Source: Halobacillus salinarum (lineage in GTDB: Bacteria; Bacillota; Bacilli; Bacillales; Halobacillaceae). From it: a DNA stretch of 64,000 bases. The notes below the pieces were generated by a model that was not told the DNA's origin, did no database searches, and was given only the letters and a program-made list of their open reading frames with translations. Position 1 is the stretch's first letter; each line of letters begins with the position of its first letter. Shown here in pieces: positions 34,417 through 42,814 of this stretch. The DNA is taken from positions 3,472,001 through 3,536,000 of the forward strand of contig NZ_CP095073.1 in assembly GCF_022919095.1 (NCBI RefSeq). The letters run 5' to 3'. The translations under genes and the position numbers were made by a program.

Positions 34417-35508
34417 CTATTCTTTTCCTGAAAGCTCCTTTATTATTTTATGGTCGATGCTTCTCACGTGCAAATCACGCTGTGGAAAAGGAATTTCAAT
34501 AGAGTTTTCCCGAAAGATGGCATCGATGCGGAAATTAAGGTTACTGCGAATTCTAATCATATGCTCGGGGTCTGAAATCCAAACAAATAATTCAAAGTTC
34601 AGAGAAGAATCTCCAAATTCTTTAAAATTGACGAATGGTGCCGGCTCTATTTTTACCGTCGGTGAATCAGCCGCTTCCTGTTCGGCTGCCTGCAGCAATA
34701 CCTTCCGGACGAGCGGAACGTCACTTCCATAAGCAACGCCGACCGGAATAACCAAACGGATCACCTTGTCACTGTAGGATCGGTTGACTACATGCTCTTC
34801 AAGAAAGTAGGAGTTAGGAACGATAATGTGCTCATTGTCGAGCGTTTTTATAACCGTTGCCCGCATATTAATCCGTTCTACGTCTCCAATGATTTCATCG
34901 ACAACCACCCGGTCCCCTACTTTGATCGGGCGCTCAAACAAAAGAATGATTCCTGAAATAAAATTTGAAGCAATATTTTGCATACCAAACCCTAGTCCAA
35001 CTCCTACAATACCTGCGAATACGGTCAAGGCACTTAATTCAAATCCCACCGTAGAAAGACTAATCATAATGGCAATAATCATGATAAGGTAATGAAACGC
35101 TTTATCCAATGTAAATTGAATCCCCTGGTCCAGTTCATAACGCTGGTACACGCCGGGGAAAAGGTAGCTTCTTACAAGGAGAGATATTCGGTTCGTCAAG
35201 GAAATAATCAAAAAAGCAATGACCAATAAAAAGATGGAAACAGGCTCTGAACCGATGTTAAAAACAGACTGGAACATCCACCCTGTACTCCTGAAATGAA
35301 ACAGCGTAAACACGAGGATTCCATAAAGGGAAAGCCAATTTACGAGGCTGTGCAGCATTTGATAGACTCTCGTTTTCCTGTTGCTTTTCTTTGAGCTTTC
35401 GCGTTTAAAAAACAGGACGAAAATCCAGCGGGCGATTAGAATGATCATCACCCAAATGAAATAGGTGGAAATGGACGCCACCCAAAGGGGACCAGGTATA
35501 TCCAACAT
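34417..35508 (-). CDS. Small-conductance mechanosensitive channel (MscS family)
   Basis: 363 residues. Five or so membrane segments; the pore helix region reads LTVFAGIVGVGLGFGMQNIASNFISGIILLFE with the glycine/alanine packing of MscS TM3. A beta domain follows (RPIKVGDRVVVDEIIGDVERI) and an alpha/beta cage (VPNSYFLEEHVVNRSYSD). It opens under membrane tension to release osmolytes after hypo-osmotic shock, apt for a halotolerant host. CAAAGGAG precedes the ATG; it is probably co-transcribed with the helicase upstream. Confidence 0.93.
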   Translation of the reverse strand: MLDIPGPLWVASISTYFIWVMIILIARWIFVLFFKRESSKKSNRKTRVYQMLHSLVNWLSLYGILVFTLFHFRSTGWMFQSVFNIGSEPVSIFLLVIAFLIISLTNRISLLVRSYLFPGVYQRYELDQGIQFTLDKAFHYLIMIIAIMISLSTVGFELSALTVFAGIVGVGLGFGMQNIASNFISGIILLFERPIKVGDRVVVDEIIGDVERINMRATVIKTLDNEHIIVPNSYFLEEHVVNRSYSDKVIRLVIPVGVAYGSDVPLVRKVLLQAAEQEAADSPTVKIEPAPFVNFKEFGDSSLNFELFVWISDPEHMIRIRSNLNFRIDAIFRENSIEIPFPQRDLHVRSIDHKIIKELSGKE

Positions 35509-35519
35509 TGACCACTCCT

Positions 35520-37682
35520 TTACGACTTCTCTATCTTCTCAAGTTTTTTAAAATTCCTGCTGATCGGCCTCGGTGCCTTTAATTGGTCAAAGAAAATCAA
35601 GTACGTGTTCTTTTTCCAGTCAATATCCTCAATGGTTCCGGCTCCAAAGACAGGATGTTTTACTCTTACTCCTTTTTTGTACCCCTCCATTTGTTCCATT
35701 TCCTTTACATGATAGGAAGAACGAATAAATTCTCTCGCTTCCTCTAGTAAAGCGGGGTCAATGTCGCCCACTTGGTTGTATAAATTTTCATCGACTTCAA
35801 ATATGAAACGGGAAGGGTATTTCTTCAAACCGCCATGTTGAAAACCTTCCGATTCCGTTAAGTAAAGCTCTTTTTCAGCACGGGTTACGGCTACATAAGC
35901 AAGCCGTCGTTCTTCTTCCAAAGCCCGTTCTTTCCGCTGTCTCAAAGCCCGTACGTTAGGCAGTATATTTTCCGTCATCCCTACAACAAACACGTAAGGA
36001 AATTCAAGTCCTTTGGCTGTATGAATGGTCATCATCTTCACGGACTCCTGCTGATGATCACGATCATCATCTGTATAAAGCGAGATCATCTGCAAATATT
36101 CTTCAAGAGAAAGCTCCTCTCCCAGGGATTGTTCGTAAAGCACAATGGAATGCAGAAGCTCAGATAAATGATCAAGTCTATCCTGATCTCCATCTTCCCG
36201 AATATAGGCTTCATAGCCTGTTCGCTGTAAAGCTTCCTGCAGCAATTCAGAAATCGACCCTTCCTCACTCCGCTCTTTTAACGTTTCTATGGATTGGATA
36301 AAGTCTTTGGCCCCTGTATTTCTGAGGTGAGGATGTTCCGCATATTTCTTTAACGTTTCATATAAACTTAACCCATCCCTTTCGGCTGTTTCGCGTAAAA
36401 ACTTCATGCGTTTTTTTCCTATCTGTCTTTTCGGCACATTGACAATTCTCATAAAAGAAAGATCGTCCCCCACAGCCACCATGCGCAGATGAGCGAGGGC
36501 ATCCTTAATCTCTTTGCGGTCAAAAAATTTAAAACCACCGAAAATCGTATATTCAATATTTTCATGGATGAGTTCCTGTTCAATAAATCGGGAAAGATAA
36601 TTGGCTCGATACATCACCGCGATTTCCTTTAACGACACACCTTCCTTATCTATGAGCTCCTTTATTCTCTGCACGACCCACTTCGCTTCTTTCAACTCGT
36701 CTTTCCCGTGGTAATGAACCACTTTTAATCCATGAGGATTTTCGGTAACCATATCTTTATCAACACGGAAATAATTGTTTTGAATCAAGGAATTTCCCAG
36801 TGAAAGAATCTCGGGCGTTGAGCGGTAATTTCGATTTAGAAAGATCGTCTGTGTGTCCTTAAAATAACTTTCAAAATCAACCATATATTTCGGATCAGCT
36901 CCCCGCCATTCATAAATCGTCTGATCAGGGTCACCTACAACAAACAGGTTGCCGTGTTTCTCTGCAAGCATCTTCACCAGTTCAAACTGTTTTAAGCTGC
37001 TGTCTTGAAACTCGTCTACTTGGATGTAAAACAATCGCTCCTGCCATTTTTCGAGCACTTCCTTATATTGGTCAAACAATACAAAAGTAAAGTTCAGCAG
37101 GTCGTCAAAATCCAGGCCGAACACCCGCTTTTGTTTTTTTAAATACCGTTGGATAATTTGGCTGTCCAAATCACCAGTCTCCTCAGCCACGGGCATTTCC
37201 CCTCTCATGACCAGCTGGTGAACATAATGCGTATTTCCTTTCAGCATACCCAGTTTATCCAGGATCCTCTTAAAGGTTTTGTCGTTCATCTTTAATTCCA
37301 TGTCCTCAAAAATTTCTCTTAAAAGGATCTTCTGATCTTCCACATCGAGAATGGTGAAGTTTTTTGGATAAAAGAGCCGATGGATATCCTCACGCAGCAC
37401 CCTTACACAAAAACCGTGATAGGTCGTGATAAAACCGGTATCCTGCTCCCCGCCAATCAGTTTTTTCACACGCCGCTTCATCTCATTTGCTGCTTTATTC
37501 GTAAAGGTCACTGACAGGATGTTTGAAGGTTCTACTCCGAGTTCGTCCACAATATAAGCATAGCGGTGGGTTAAAGCACGCGTTTTTCCAGAACCCGCCC
37601 CTGCAATTACACGTATATATCCTTCTGTTGAGGCAGCAGCTTCCTGCTGAGCCTCATTTAAACCGTTCAACAGTTCTTCCAT
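35520..37682 (-). CDS. UvrD/Rep-family ATP-dependent DNA helicase
   Basis: 720 residues from ATG 37682 (TAGGAG 8 bases upstream; the GTG at 37691 overlaps it). Helicase motifs in order: Q motif LNEAQQEAA, Walker A AGAGSGKT, Ia SVTFTNKAANEM, II VDEFQDSS, III GDPDQTIYEWRGAD, IV NYRSTPEI, V MTIHTAKGLEFPYVFVVG, VI VAVTRAEKELYL. It is a superfamily 1A 3'-5' helicase. The length and C-terminal KRVKHPVFGAGTI-like tail (GVRVKHPVFGAGTIEDI) resemble the YjcD/PcrA group. Likely role: DNA repair or replication fork clearing. Confidence 0.95.
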   Translation of the reverse strand: MEELLNGLNEAQQEAAASTEGYIRVIAGAGSGKTRALTHRYAYIVDELGVEPSNILSVTFTNKAANEMKRRVKKLIGGEQDTGFITTYHGFCVRVLREDIHRLFYPKNFTILDVEDQKILLREIFEDMELKMNDKTFKRILDKLGMLKGNTHYVHQLVMRGEMPVAEETGDLDSQIIQRYLKKQKRVFGLDFDDLLNFTFVLFDQYKEVLEKWQERLFYIQVDEFQDSSLKQFELVKMLAEKHGNLFVVGDPDQTIYEWRGADPKYMVDFESYFKDTQTIFLNRNYRSTPEILSLGNSLIQNNYFRVDKDMVTENPHGLKVVHYHGKDELKEAKWVVQRIKELIDKEGVSLKEIAVMYRANYLSRFIEQELIHENIEYTIFGGFKFFDRKEIKDALAHLRMVAVGDDLSFMRIVNVPKRQIGKKRMKFLRETAERDGLSLYETLKKYAEHPHLRNTGAKDFIQSIETLKERSEEGSISELLQEALQRTGYEAYIREDGDQDRLDHLSELLHSIVLYEQSLGEELSLEEYLQMISLYTDDDRDHQQESVKMMTIHTAKGLEFPYVFVVGMTENILPNVRALRQRKERALEEERRLAYVAVTRAEKELYLTESEGFQHGGLKKYPSRFIFEVDENLYNQVGDIDPALLEEAREFIRSSYHVKEMEQMEGYKKGVRVKHPVFGAGTIEDIDWKKNTYLIFFDQLKAPRPISRNFKKLEKIEKS

Positions 37683-37785
37683 ACTTTCCACTCCTAAAAG
37701 AACGTTTGTTTGTATGTATTATAGCACAGGTATTAGGGGATTTTGAGGATTGCAGGATGAATCAACGTTGCAATAACATAGAAAA

Positions 37786-37812
37786 ACCTGAAGGAAATGG
37801 TTACCTTCAGGT
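37786..37812 (-). terminator. Intrinsic terminator
   Basis: ACCTGAAGG (37786-37794) pairs with CCTTCAGGT (37804-37812), right after the stop of the small gene at 37817, followed on the minus strand by five T. Confidence 0.85.
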
Positions 37813-37816
37813 GATT

Positions 37817-38038
37817 TCAGGCTTTTTCAACGCCTTTTGCAAGCGGCTGAATCGCTTTGTTAATCCGTTCCACTTGTTTGAAATTGCCGATACTATCAAA
37901 CTCAATGGCCAAAACATCTCCAGGCACAGCAAAAGCTACAAGCCTCTCCTTTAAAACAGATAGTTCATTATTCAGATTATCTTCCTGGATTAATATCGCA
38001 TAAGCTCCTTCATAACGATCTAATTTGTACTTATTCAC
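37817..38038 (-). CDS. DUF3006-type small protein
   Basis: 73 residues from GTG 38038 (AGGAGGAG upstream). The pattern YKLDRYEGAYAILIQED at the start and AFAVPGDVLAIEFD matches DUF3006, small Firmicutes proteins of unknown function. Its own terminator follows, so it is a single-gene transcript. Confidence 0.65.
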   Translation of the reverse strand: MNKYKLDRYEGAYAILIQEDNLNNELSVLKERLVAFAVPGDVLAIEFDSIGNFKQVERINKAIQPLAKGVEKA

Positions 38039-38183
38039 CTAAAGGTCTCCTCCTCATTTATTAAAGACACGATGTACAAATAGGAATTTATTAATTCTGC
38101 TACTATACCTATAACCCTATTAACCTTTGTTTAAACATGTCGAAAAACAGGTGAGGAACAGGAATAATCCTCTGATTTACCTC

Positions 38184-38231
38184 TGGACAAGGAAATCATT
38201 CCATGTTACATTAAGACTAACGAACGTTAGT
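38184..38231 (+). promoter_or_regulatory. Promoter and operator of the tetR-smr operon
   Basis: TGGACA, 17 bases and TACATT form a plausible promoter. Just downstream lies ACTAACG-AA-CGTTAGT (38216-38231), a perfect palindrome at the expected transcription start, about 26 bases before the tetR-type ATG. Autorepression by the encoded TetR protein is the natural inference. Confidence 0.75.
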
Positions 38232-38257
38232 TAGTCAACCGAATGGTGGGGATGCCT

Positions 38258-38848
38258 ATGACAAGAGAATCCATTATTGCTGCAGGGTTAAAGTGTTTTG
38301 CCCTATATGGGTACCAGCACACTTCCCTTGCAAATATTGCAGACGAAGTTGGAATTAAGAAGCCGTCGCTTTACAATCATTTCGATAGTAAAGAGGCTAT
38401 TTTTTTAGGGGTTTTGGAGGACGTGTCAAAACGGGAAATGGAATATTTAGATTCTATCACCACACTTTCTGCCAATAACTCCATACAGGACCGTTTACAC
38501 CAATTATATGATTTATATATCAAGCACATGTCTAATTCAATGGAAGGGCTATTCTTTAAACGGGTCACCTTTTTTCCACCAGAGGAGTTTACAGAAGAGA
38601 TCAAACAGGTGTTTCTAAAGGTGGAGAATGAAATGACGAAATTGATTCGTCCAGTCATTGAACAAGGGAAAAAGGATCGGGTGGTGCGGCCGTTACCTAC
38701 AGAAACCCTCACTTCTTCCTTTTATACTCTTCTTGACGGACTGTTTCTTGAAGAAAATTTTTACGACAAGGACGTATTTGAAAAAAGACAATCAGCAAGC
38801 TGGGAAATCTTCTGGTTAGGCATTAAGCATCCAGAATTGGAGGAATGA
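38258..38848 (+). CDS. TetR-family repressor of the SMR exporter pair
   Basis: About 196 residues from ATG 38258 (GGTGGGG upstream). The helix-turn-helix is AAGLKCFALYGYQHTSLANIADEVGIKKPSLYNHF. The variable C-terminal part would bind the inducer. The gene overlaps the first SMR gene, and a palindromic operator lies upstream. The arrangement is that of B. subtilis yvdT-yvdS-yvdR. Confidence 0.9.
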   Translation: MTRESIIAAGLKCFALYGYQHTSLANIADEVGIKKPSLYNHFDSKEAIFLGVLEDVSKREMEYLDSITTLSANNSIQDRLHQLYDLYIKHMSNSMEGLFFKRVTFFPPEEFTEEIKQVFLKVENEMTKLIRPVIEQGKKDRVVRPLPTETLTSSFYTLLDGLFLEENFYDKDVFEKRQSASWEIFWLGIKHPELEE

Positions 38849-38850
38849 TT

Positions 38851-39192
38851 ATGGCCTGGGTGTATTTATTACTTGGAGCTGGGTTTGAGATAGGCTGGGC
38901 AATAGGACTGAAGCTGTCTGAAGGGTTTTCCCAGCCTATCCCCTCTATATTGACCGTTATTTGCTTATTCATCAGCTTTTACTTTTTTACAAAATCATTG
39001 CGCAGAATTGAAATTGGCACCGGTTATGCAATTTTCACTGGAATCGGGGCTGCGGGCACGGCAATTATTGATATGGCATTCCTAGGCGACGAAGCGGGCG
39101 CTGGGAAGGTCTTTTTTATTGGAATTTTGGTCTTTGGCATCATCGGCTTAAAGCTTGCCGATGAGCGCTCTGCCAATGCAGAAGTGGAATAG
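38851..39192 (+). CDS. SMR-family exporter subunit A
   Basis: 113 residues, four membrane helices. ATG 38851 is chosen because GGAGG lies 7 bases before it. The essential Glu in helix 1 is in GAGFEIGWAIGLKLSEGF, a pattern closer to guanidinium-exporting Gdx proteins than to QacC types. GTGYAIFTGIGAAGT is the second conserved helix. It probably forms a heterodimer with the protein encoded 12 bases downstream. Confidence 0.88.
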   Translation: MAWVYLLLGAGFEIGWAIGLKLSEGFSQPIPSILTVICLFISFYFFTKSLRRIEIGTGYAIFTGIGAAGTAIIDMAFLGDEAGAGKVFFIGILVFGIIGLKLADERSANAEVE

Positions 39193-39204
39193 GAGGTGTG
39201 CCGC

Positions 39205-39519
39205 ATGGCATGGGTATTTTTAATAGCAGCAGGCGTAAGTGAAATGATCGCCATGTACTTCCTTAAGTTATCTGAAGGATTTCGATTTATTAAAACAACG
39301 ATTTTATCAATTTGTTCGTTTGGCATCAGCTTCTATCTTCTTTCTTTAGCGTTAAAAGAGATTTCTATCGGCACCTCATACAGTATATGGACGGGGATTG
39401 GGGCGATAGGAACAGTGCTTGTCGGAATCGTCATATTTAAAGAAAATGCCAACCGAAAAAAATTAATATTTATTGGATGCATCCTTGTTGGGGTCGTCGG
39501 CTTAAAGCTTGTTTCATAA
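39205..39519 (+). CDS. SMR-family exporter subunit B
   Basis: 104 residues from ATG 39205 (AGGAGGTG upstream). Four helices, conserved Glu in AAGVSEMIAMYFLKLSEGF and SYSIWTGIGAIGT. Paired unequal SMR subunits (YvdR/YvdS, YkkC/YkkD, EbrA/EbrB types) usually insert in opposite orientations and export cations such as guanidinium or quaternary ammonium compounds. No guanidine riboswitch is seen; a TetR operator replaces it. Confidence 0.88.
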   Translation: MAWVFLIAAGVSEMIAMYFLKLSEGFRFIKTTILSICSFGISFYLLSLALKEISIGTSYSIWTGIGAIGTVLVGIVIFKENANRKKLIFIGCILVGVVGLKLVS

Positions 39520-39698
39520 AGTGAAGTTAGCCATTGAAATCGTCTATTAAAATAGATAAAATATAATAGGAAAAATTTTACGAATAGATGTTCAAAGCTT
39601 TACCTGATTTTTTTCAACATTTTTCTGCATTTTTTGCAGGGGTGAATGCCAGGCTTGCCGTCTATATAGTAAAGAAGAAAATGATGGAGGCTTAAGTA

Positions 39699-39818
39699 AT
39701 GAGAAAGTTATTATTTGCTATTCTTTTGTTGATCGTGATCAGCTTTGGCTATGTAGGTTATACGAATATGGACAGCGGACTTAACTCCCCTGATTCAGAA
39801 CAAATGGATCAGTATTAA
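39699..39818 (+). CDS. Small secreted or membrane peptide (39 aa)
   Basis: ATG 39699 lies 8 bases after GGAGG. The peptide starts MRKLLFAILLLIVISFGYVG and has a polar, acidic tail ending DQY. A terminator follows 5 bases later, which together with the ribosome binding site makes this a convincing tiny gene. Function unknown. Confidence 0.65.
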   Translation: MRKLLFAILLLIVISFGYVGYTNMDSGLNSPDSEQMDQY

Positions 39819-39823
39819 TTAAA

Positions 39824-39855
39824 AACCCCTTTGCCGGATGGCGAAGGGGTTTTTA
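39824..39855 (+). terminator. Intrinsic terminator
   Basis: AACCCCTTTGCC pairs with GGCGAAGGGGTT around a 4-base loop, followed by T residues. Confidence 0.9.
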
Positions 39856-39856
39856 T

Positions 39857-40252
39857 TCTGGTTTAAAAGCTTTTGTTTTGCAGTCCTCCCTTTCATGTCT
39901 ATACTGAAATTTCCTTCATCAAAAAACAGGATAATATCGTAATTCTGTCGGTTATACCTTTTTTCATATTCAAATGTTCATCATTATTAAATAAATTCTA
40001 AACTCAACTATCTAAACTTTTTGTTAAACTGTCACAATTTGTCATATAATATTTCTTTATAAAGAACGTGTTGACTATTATAGTAGTTTGGTTGATAATA
40101 TTGGTAATGATAAACAAATGCATGAGTAAAAGCATTTATCGTAAGTTGTTTCATGAGACTATCCTTTATAAAGAACATTAATCTCTCAAACTTTATTTCG
40201 TTTTGCTCTATTCATATTTTTTACCATTTATTATTAATTGGAGGCTGCCAAT
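39857..40252. other. AT-rich region with a 13-bp direct repeat
   Basis: No gene seen. CTTTATAAAGAAC occurs at 40055-40067 and again at 40164-40176; its first ten bases are a palindrome. The copies may be binding sites controlling the small gene at 40253. Confidence 0.45.
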
Positions 40253-40396
40253 ATGTTTAAAAAAATTAAATTTTTCTTCGGCCGTATCCGCTGCGCCATC
40301 AATGGATACCACAAGATCGATGTCGTTACCCGCCGTTGTATGCGTTGTGGTAAATACCGTCCCAGCGAGTATGAATCGTTATCCAATGATCGTTAG
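40253..40396 (+). CDS. Small cysteine-containing basic protein (47 aa)
   Basis: ATG 40253 follows TTGGAGG. The peptide starts MFKKIKFFFGRIRCAI, contains RRCMRCGKYRP and ends with an acidic/serine tail. C-x2-C plus an earlier Cys suggests a half zinc ribbon. Its long AT-rich upstream region with direct repeats suggests regulated expression. Family unknown. Confidence 0.6.
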   Translation: MFKKIKFFFGRIRCAINGYHKIDVVTRRCMRCGKYRPSEYESLSNDR

Positions 40397-40479
40397 TCTC
40401 ATTTTGTAAAATTACACATATTTCGCCACTCCTCGCATAGCCATAGAAATGTAGTGCAAAACTCTTGAAGGAGGGTGTG

Positions 40480-40806
40480 ATGATTTTGTGTTCAGATGAG
40501 AAAAATCATCAAAAATGCCAGGAGTGCAGTGCTCATAAAGAGGATGGCTTCGTTAAAGAAGCAGCAAAAGAGGCTAACAAATTTGTCAGTAATACCGTGG
40601 ATACGTCAGGAAAAGTCATCAAATCGGTTACTGGTGAAGGCGGGCTAATTGGCAAGACCGTCGATTCTTCCGGAAAAATAGTGAAGAAAGCATCGGAAAA
40701 AGGCACAGAAGCCATTGGAAAAACCGTTGATACCTCTTCGAAAGTATTCAAACACTTATCACAAAAAGCTTTTCAACGAAATAAAGAAGATAACAGCAAT
40801 AAATAA
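40480..40806 (+). CDS. Small repeat protein (108 aa)
   Basis: ATG 40480 follows AAGGAGGG. The N-terminus has a CSDEKNHQKCQEC cluster (three Cys, one His). The rest contains three imperfect copies of a unit like GKTVDTSGKVIK at about residues 37-48, 56-67 and 77-88, giving an amphipathic, apolipoprotein-like helix. Function unknown; a terminator follows. Confidence 0.65.
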   Translation: MILCSDEKNHQKCQECSAHKEDGFVKEAAKEANKFVSNTVDTSGKVIKSVTGEGGLIGKTVDSSGKIVKKASEKGTEAIGKTVDTSSKVFKHLSQKAFQRNKEDNSNK

Positions 40807-40808
40807 AT

Positions 40809-40844
40809 GATAGAACGCCGCCTATCCCAGGGCGGCGTTCTATC
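40809..40844. terminator. Intrinsic terminator
   Basis: GATAGAACGCCGCC (40809-40822) pairs perfectly with GGCGGCGTTCTATC (40831-40844). Confidence 0.9.
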
Positions 40845-40979
40845 ATTTTATAAACATTGCCTTCTATTTTTCTGCAGTCCATTCCCTCCTCCCTGCCCTC
40901 ACAAACAAATAGCTTTAAAAACATCTCCGTTTACGTAATAATGTTAAAATAGAAATCCTTTTTTTAAGGAGTGTCCACT

Positions 40980-41654
40980 ATGTTAGAAAAGGAAACTCAA
41001 GTATTAGTCATATTCCCCCATCCAGATGATGAAGCATTCGGGGTATCAGGAACCATTGCCTCACATAGAAAGCAAGGTACACCGGTTACTTATGCCTGCT
41101 TAACACTTGGCGAAATGGGAAGGAATTTAGGGAAACCTCCCTTTGCAACCAGAGAGTCCCTTCCTGATATCCGCCGCAATGAATTACAGAAAGCAGCCAA
41201 AGCGATGGGAATTAACGATTTACGTATGATGGGGTTACGTGATAAAACGTTGGAATTTGAAGATGACGAAAAGCTTACTCGGATCGTACGGGACTTAATC
41301 AATGAGCTTAATCCTTCATTGATCATCAGTTTTTACCCAGGTTATGCCGTACACCCGGACCATGAAGCAACTGCACGAGCGGTTGTTAGAGCACTCCAGG
41401 AAATCGATCCATCCAATAGACCAAAACTTCATGCACTTGCATTCGCAAGAGATACCGAAGAAAATCTAGGTGAACCTGATGTCGTAAACGATATCCGTGA
41501 TGTCCAGGAAGAAAAATTGAATGCCATGAGAGCTCACATATCTCAAACCGCCCGAATGCTAGAAATGCTCGATGAAGGAATAAAGACAAATGATCCCGAG
41601 GCTATGAAGTGGGTAACCAATGAACGTTTTTATACGTATGAATGGGAAGCTTGA
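40980..41654 (+). CDS. bshB2: Bacillithiol biosynthesis deacetylase BshB2
   Basis: About 224 residues from ATG 40980 (TAAGGAG upstream). LmbE/PIG-L family zinc hydrolase: metal-binding FPHPDDEAFG (His, Asp, Asp) and the distant VHPDHEATA. It removes acetyl from GlcNAc-malate or acts on bacillithiol conjugates. The GEMGRNLGKPPFATRESLP stretch is typical of the BshB2/YojG branch. A terminator follows. Confidence 0.9.
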   Translation: MLEKETQVLVIFPHPDDEAFGVSGTIASHRKQGTPVTYACLTLGEMGRNLGKPPFATRESLPDIRRNELQKAAKAMGINDLRMMGLRDKTLEFEDDEKLTRIVRDLINELNPSLIISFYPGYAVHPDHEATARAVVRALQEIDPSNRPKLHALAFARDTEENLGEPDVVNDIRDVQEEKLNAMRAHISQTARMLEMLDEGIKTNDPEAMKWVTNERFYTYEWEA

Positions 41655-41656
41655 CC

Positions 41657-41684
41657 CTGTCCGTCATTCACGGACAGTTTTTTT
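41657..41684 (+). terminator. Intrinsic terminator
   Basis: CTGTCCGT (41657-41664) pairs with ACGGACAG (41670-41677), followed by seven T. Confidence 0.92.
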
Positions 41685-41816
41685 ATGGAACATGAAGGGT
41701 AATTAAAAAATAGAAAATTTCAGAATTTGTACAAATGAATAGCCCGGTCGGGTCATAGTGAAAAGGCTTTAGTCATGCTATTCTTATCAGTGGAGCAATT
41801 GTATAAAAGGAGTGTT

Positions 41817-42596
41817 ATGATGAAGCAGTTTATTATGCCGGGGTTATTTACTGTTCTCCTTCTCCTGCTCGCTGCCTGTGGTTCCCAGGAAGTGAAGGAT
41901 CAGACGGGTGATACTGATGAAGGAGCAGTTACAAAGCCTCATGTTGAGGTCAAATTCGACGAAGAACCTCTTCCTGTAAATAAAGAAACAACTATTCAGG
42001 CAATCGTCACTCAGGATGGCGAAGAAGTGACCGATGCGGAAAAAGTGGAATTTGAAATTTGGAAAAAATCTGACGGGCAGGACACCTCAGAGATGATCGA
42101 GGCTGAGAACCAGGGAAATGGCGCCTATGCAATTACTTACTCTTTTGACTCAGAAGGTACTTATAAAGTATACGCCCACACTACTGCTAATGATGTCCAC
42201 GTTATGCCGCTCGTAGAAGTGGAAGTTGGAAAAGAGCATGGAAAAAAAGGGAATACTGAGGAAGAGCATTCGGATGATCATAAGCATTCAGAAGGAAAAG
42301 AATATACCGTTCATTTTATGAACGATGCCGAATTTAAAACAGGCAAACCCTCACAGCTGACGGCACATATCAAGCATGGTGAGAAACCATTTACTGGAGC
42401 ACAGGTCAGATTTGAAATCAGTTCTTATCAAATGGACAAACACGAATACGTGGACGCGAAGGAAGACGAAGATGGTGAATACACTGGCACATATACCTTC
42501 CCTTCTGCAGGGGACTATACTGTTAAAGTGCACTACGAAAAACCAAAGGAAGACATTCATGGTCATCAGGAAAGTCAAGTGAATGTGAGGAAATAA
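41817..42596 (+). CDS. Lipoprotein with two YtkA-like domains
   Basis: About 259 residues from ATG 41817 (AAAGGAG upstream; a second ATG follows at once). Lipobox LLAACGSQ. Two Ig-like YtkA/FixH-type domains follow (about residues 35-135 and 160-255), each ending in a GTYKVYAHT or GDYTVKVHY strand. They are joined by an acidic, His-rich linker (HSDDHKHSEGK) that could bind metal. Related proteins are linked to copper or respiratory oxidase handling; that role is not shown here. Confidence 0.8.
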   Translation: MMKQFIMPGLFTVLLLLLAACGSQEVKDQTGDTDEGAVTKPHVEVKFDEEPLPVNKETTIQAIVTQDGEEVTDAEKVEFEIWKKSDGQDTSEMIEAENQGNGAYAITYSFDSEGTYKVYAHTTANDVHVMPLVEVEVGKEHGKKGNTEEEHSDDHKHSEGKEYTVHFMNDAEFKTGKPSQLTAHIKHGEKPFTGAQVRFEISSYQMDKHEYVDAKEDEDGEYTGTYTFPSAGDYTVKVHYEKPKEDIHGHQESQVNVRK

Positions 42597-42624
42597 TAAG
42601 ATCGATTATGATTAGTTATAACGT

Positions 42625-42654
42625 AAAGGAACTTCGACGAATCGAAGTTCCTTT
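42625..42654 (+). terminator. Intrinsic terminator
   Basis: AAAGGAACTTCG (42625-42636) pairs perfectly with CGAAGTTCCTTT (42643-42654). Confidence 0.88.
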
Positions 42655-42772
42655 ATAATTTATTAGCAAATGACCGCTTTCAAATAAAGCCTTCTCAAAT
42701 GTTGATGAAGCAATAGATGCGACTGTTTTCTGCTTATCTACGAACTCTACCATGTGATACATTGATAACAAA

Positions 42773-42807
42773 AAAGCTTCAAAAACCCTCAGGGCTTTTG
42801 AAGCTTT
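42773..42807 (-). terminator. Terminator of typA
   Basis: AAAGCTTCAAAA pairs with TTTTGAAGCTTT, stem continued by CCCT/AGGG, 8 bases after the typA stop on the minus strand. Confidence 0.88.
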
Positions 42808-42814
42808 CGCTTTA

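Noticed and set aside
38845-39519. Guanidine (ykkC) riboswitch for the SMR genes
   Set aside because: No room for one inside the overlapping operon, and the tetR leader is too short.
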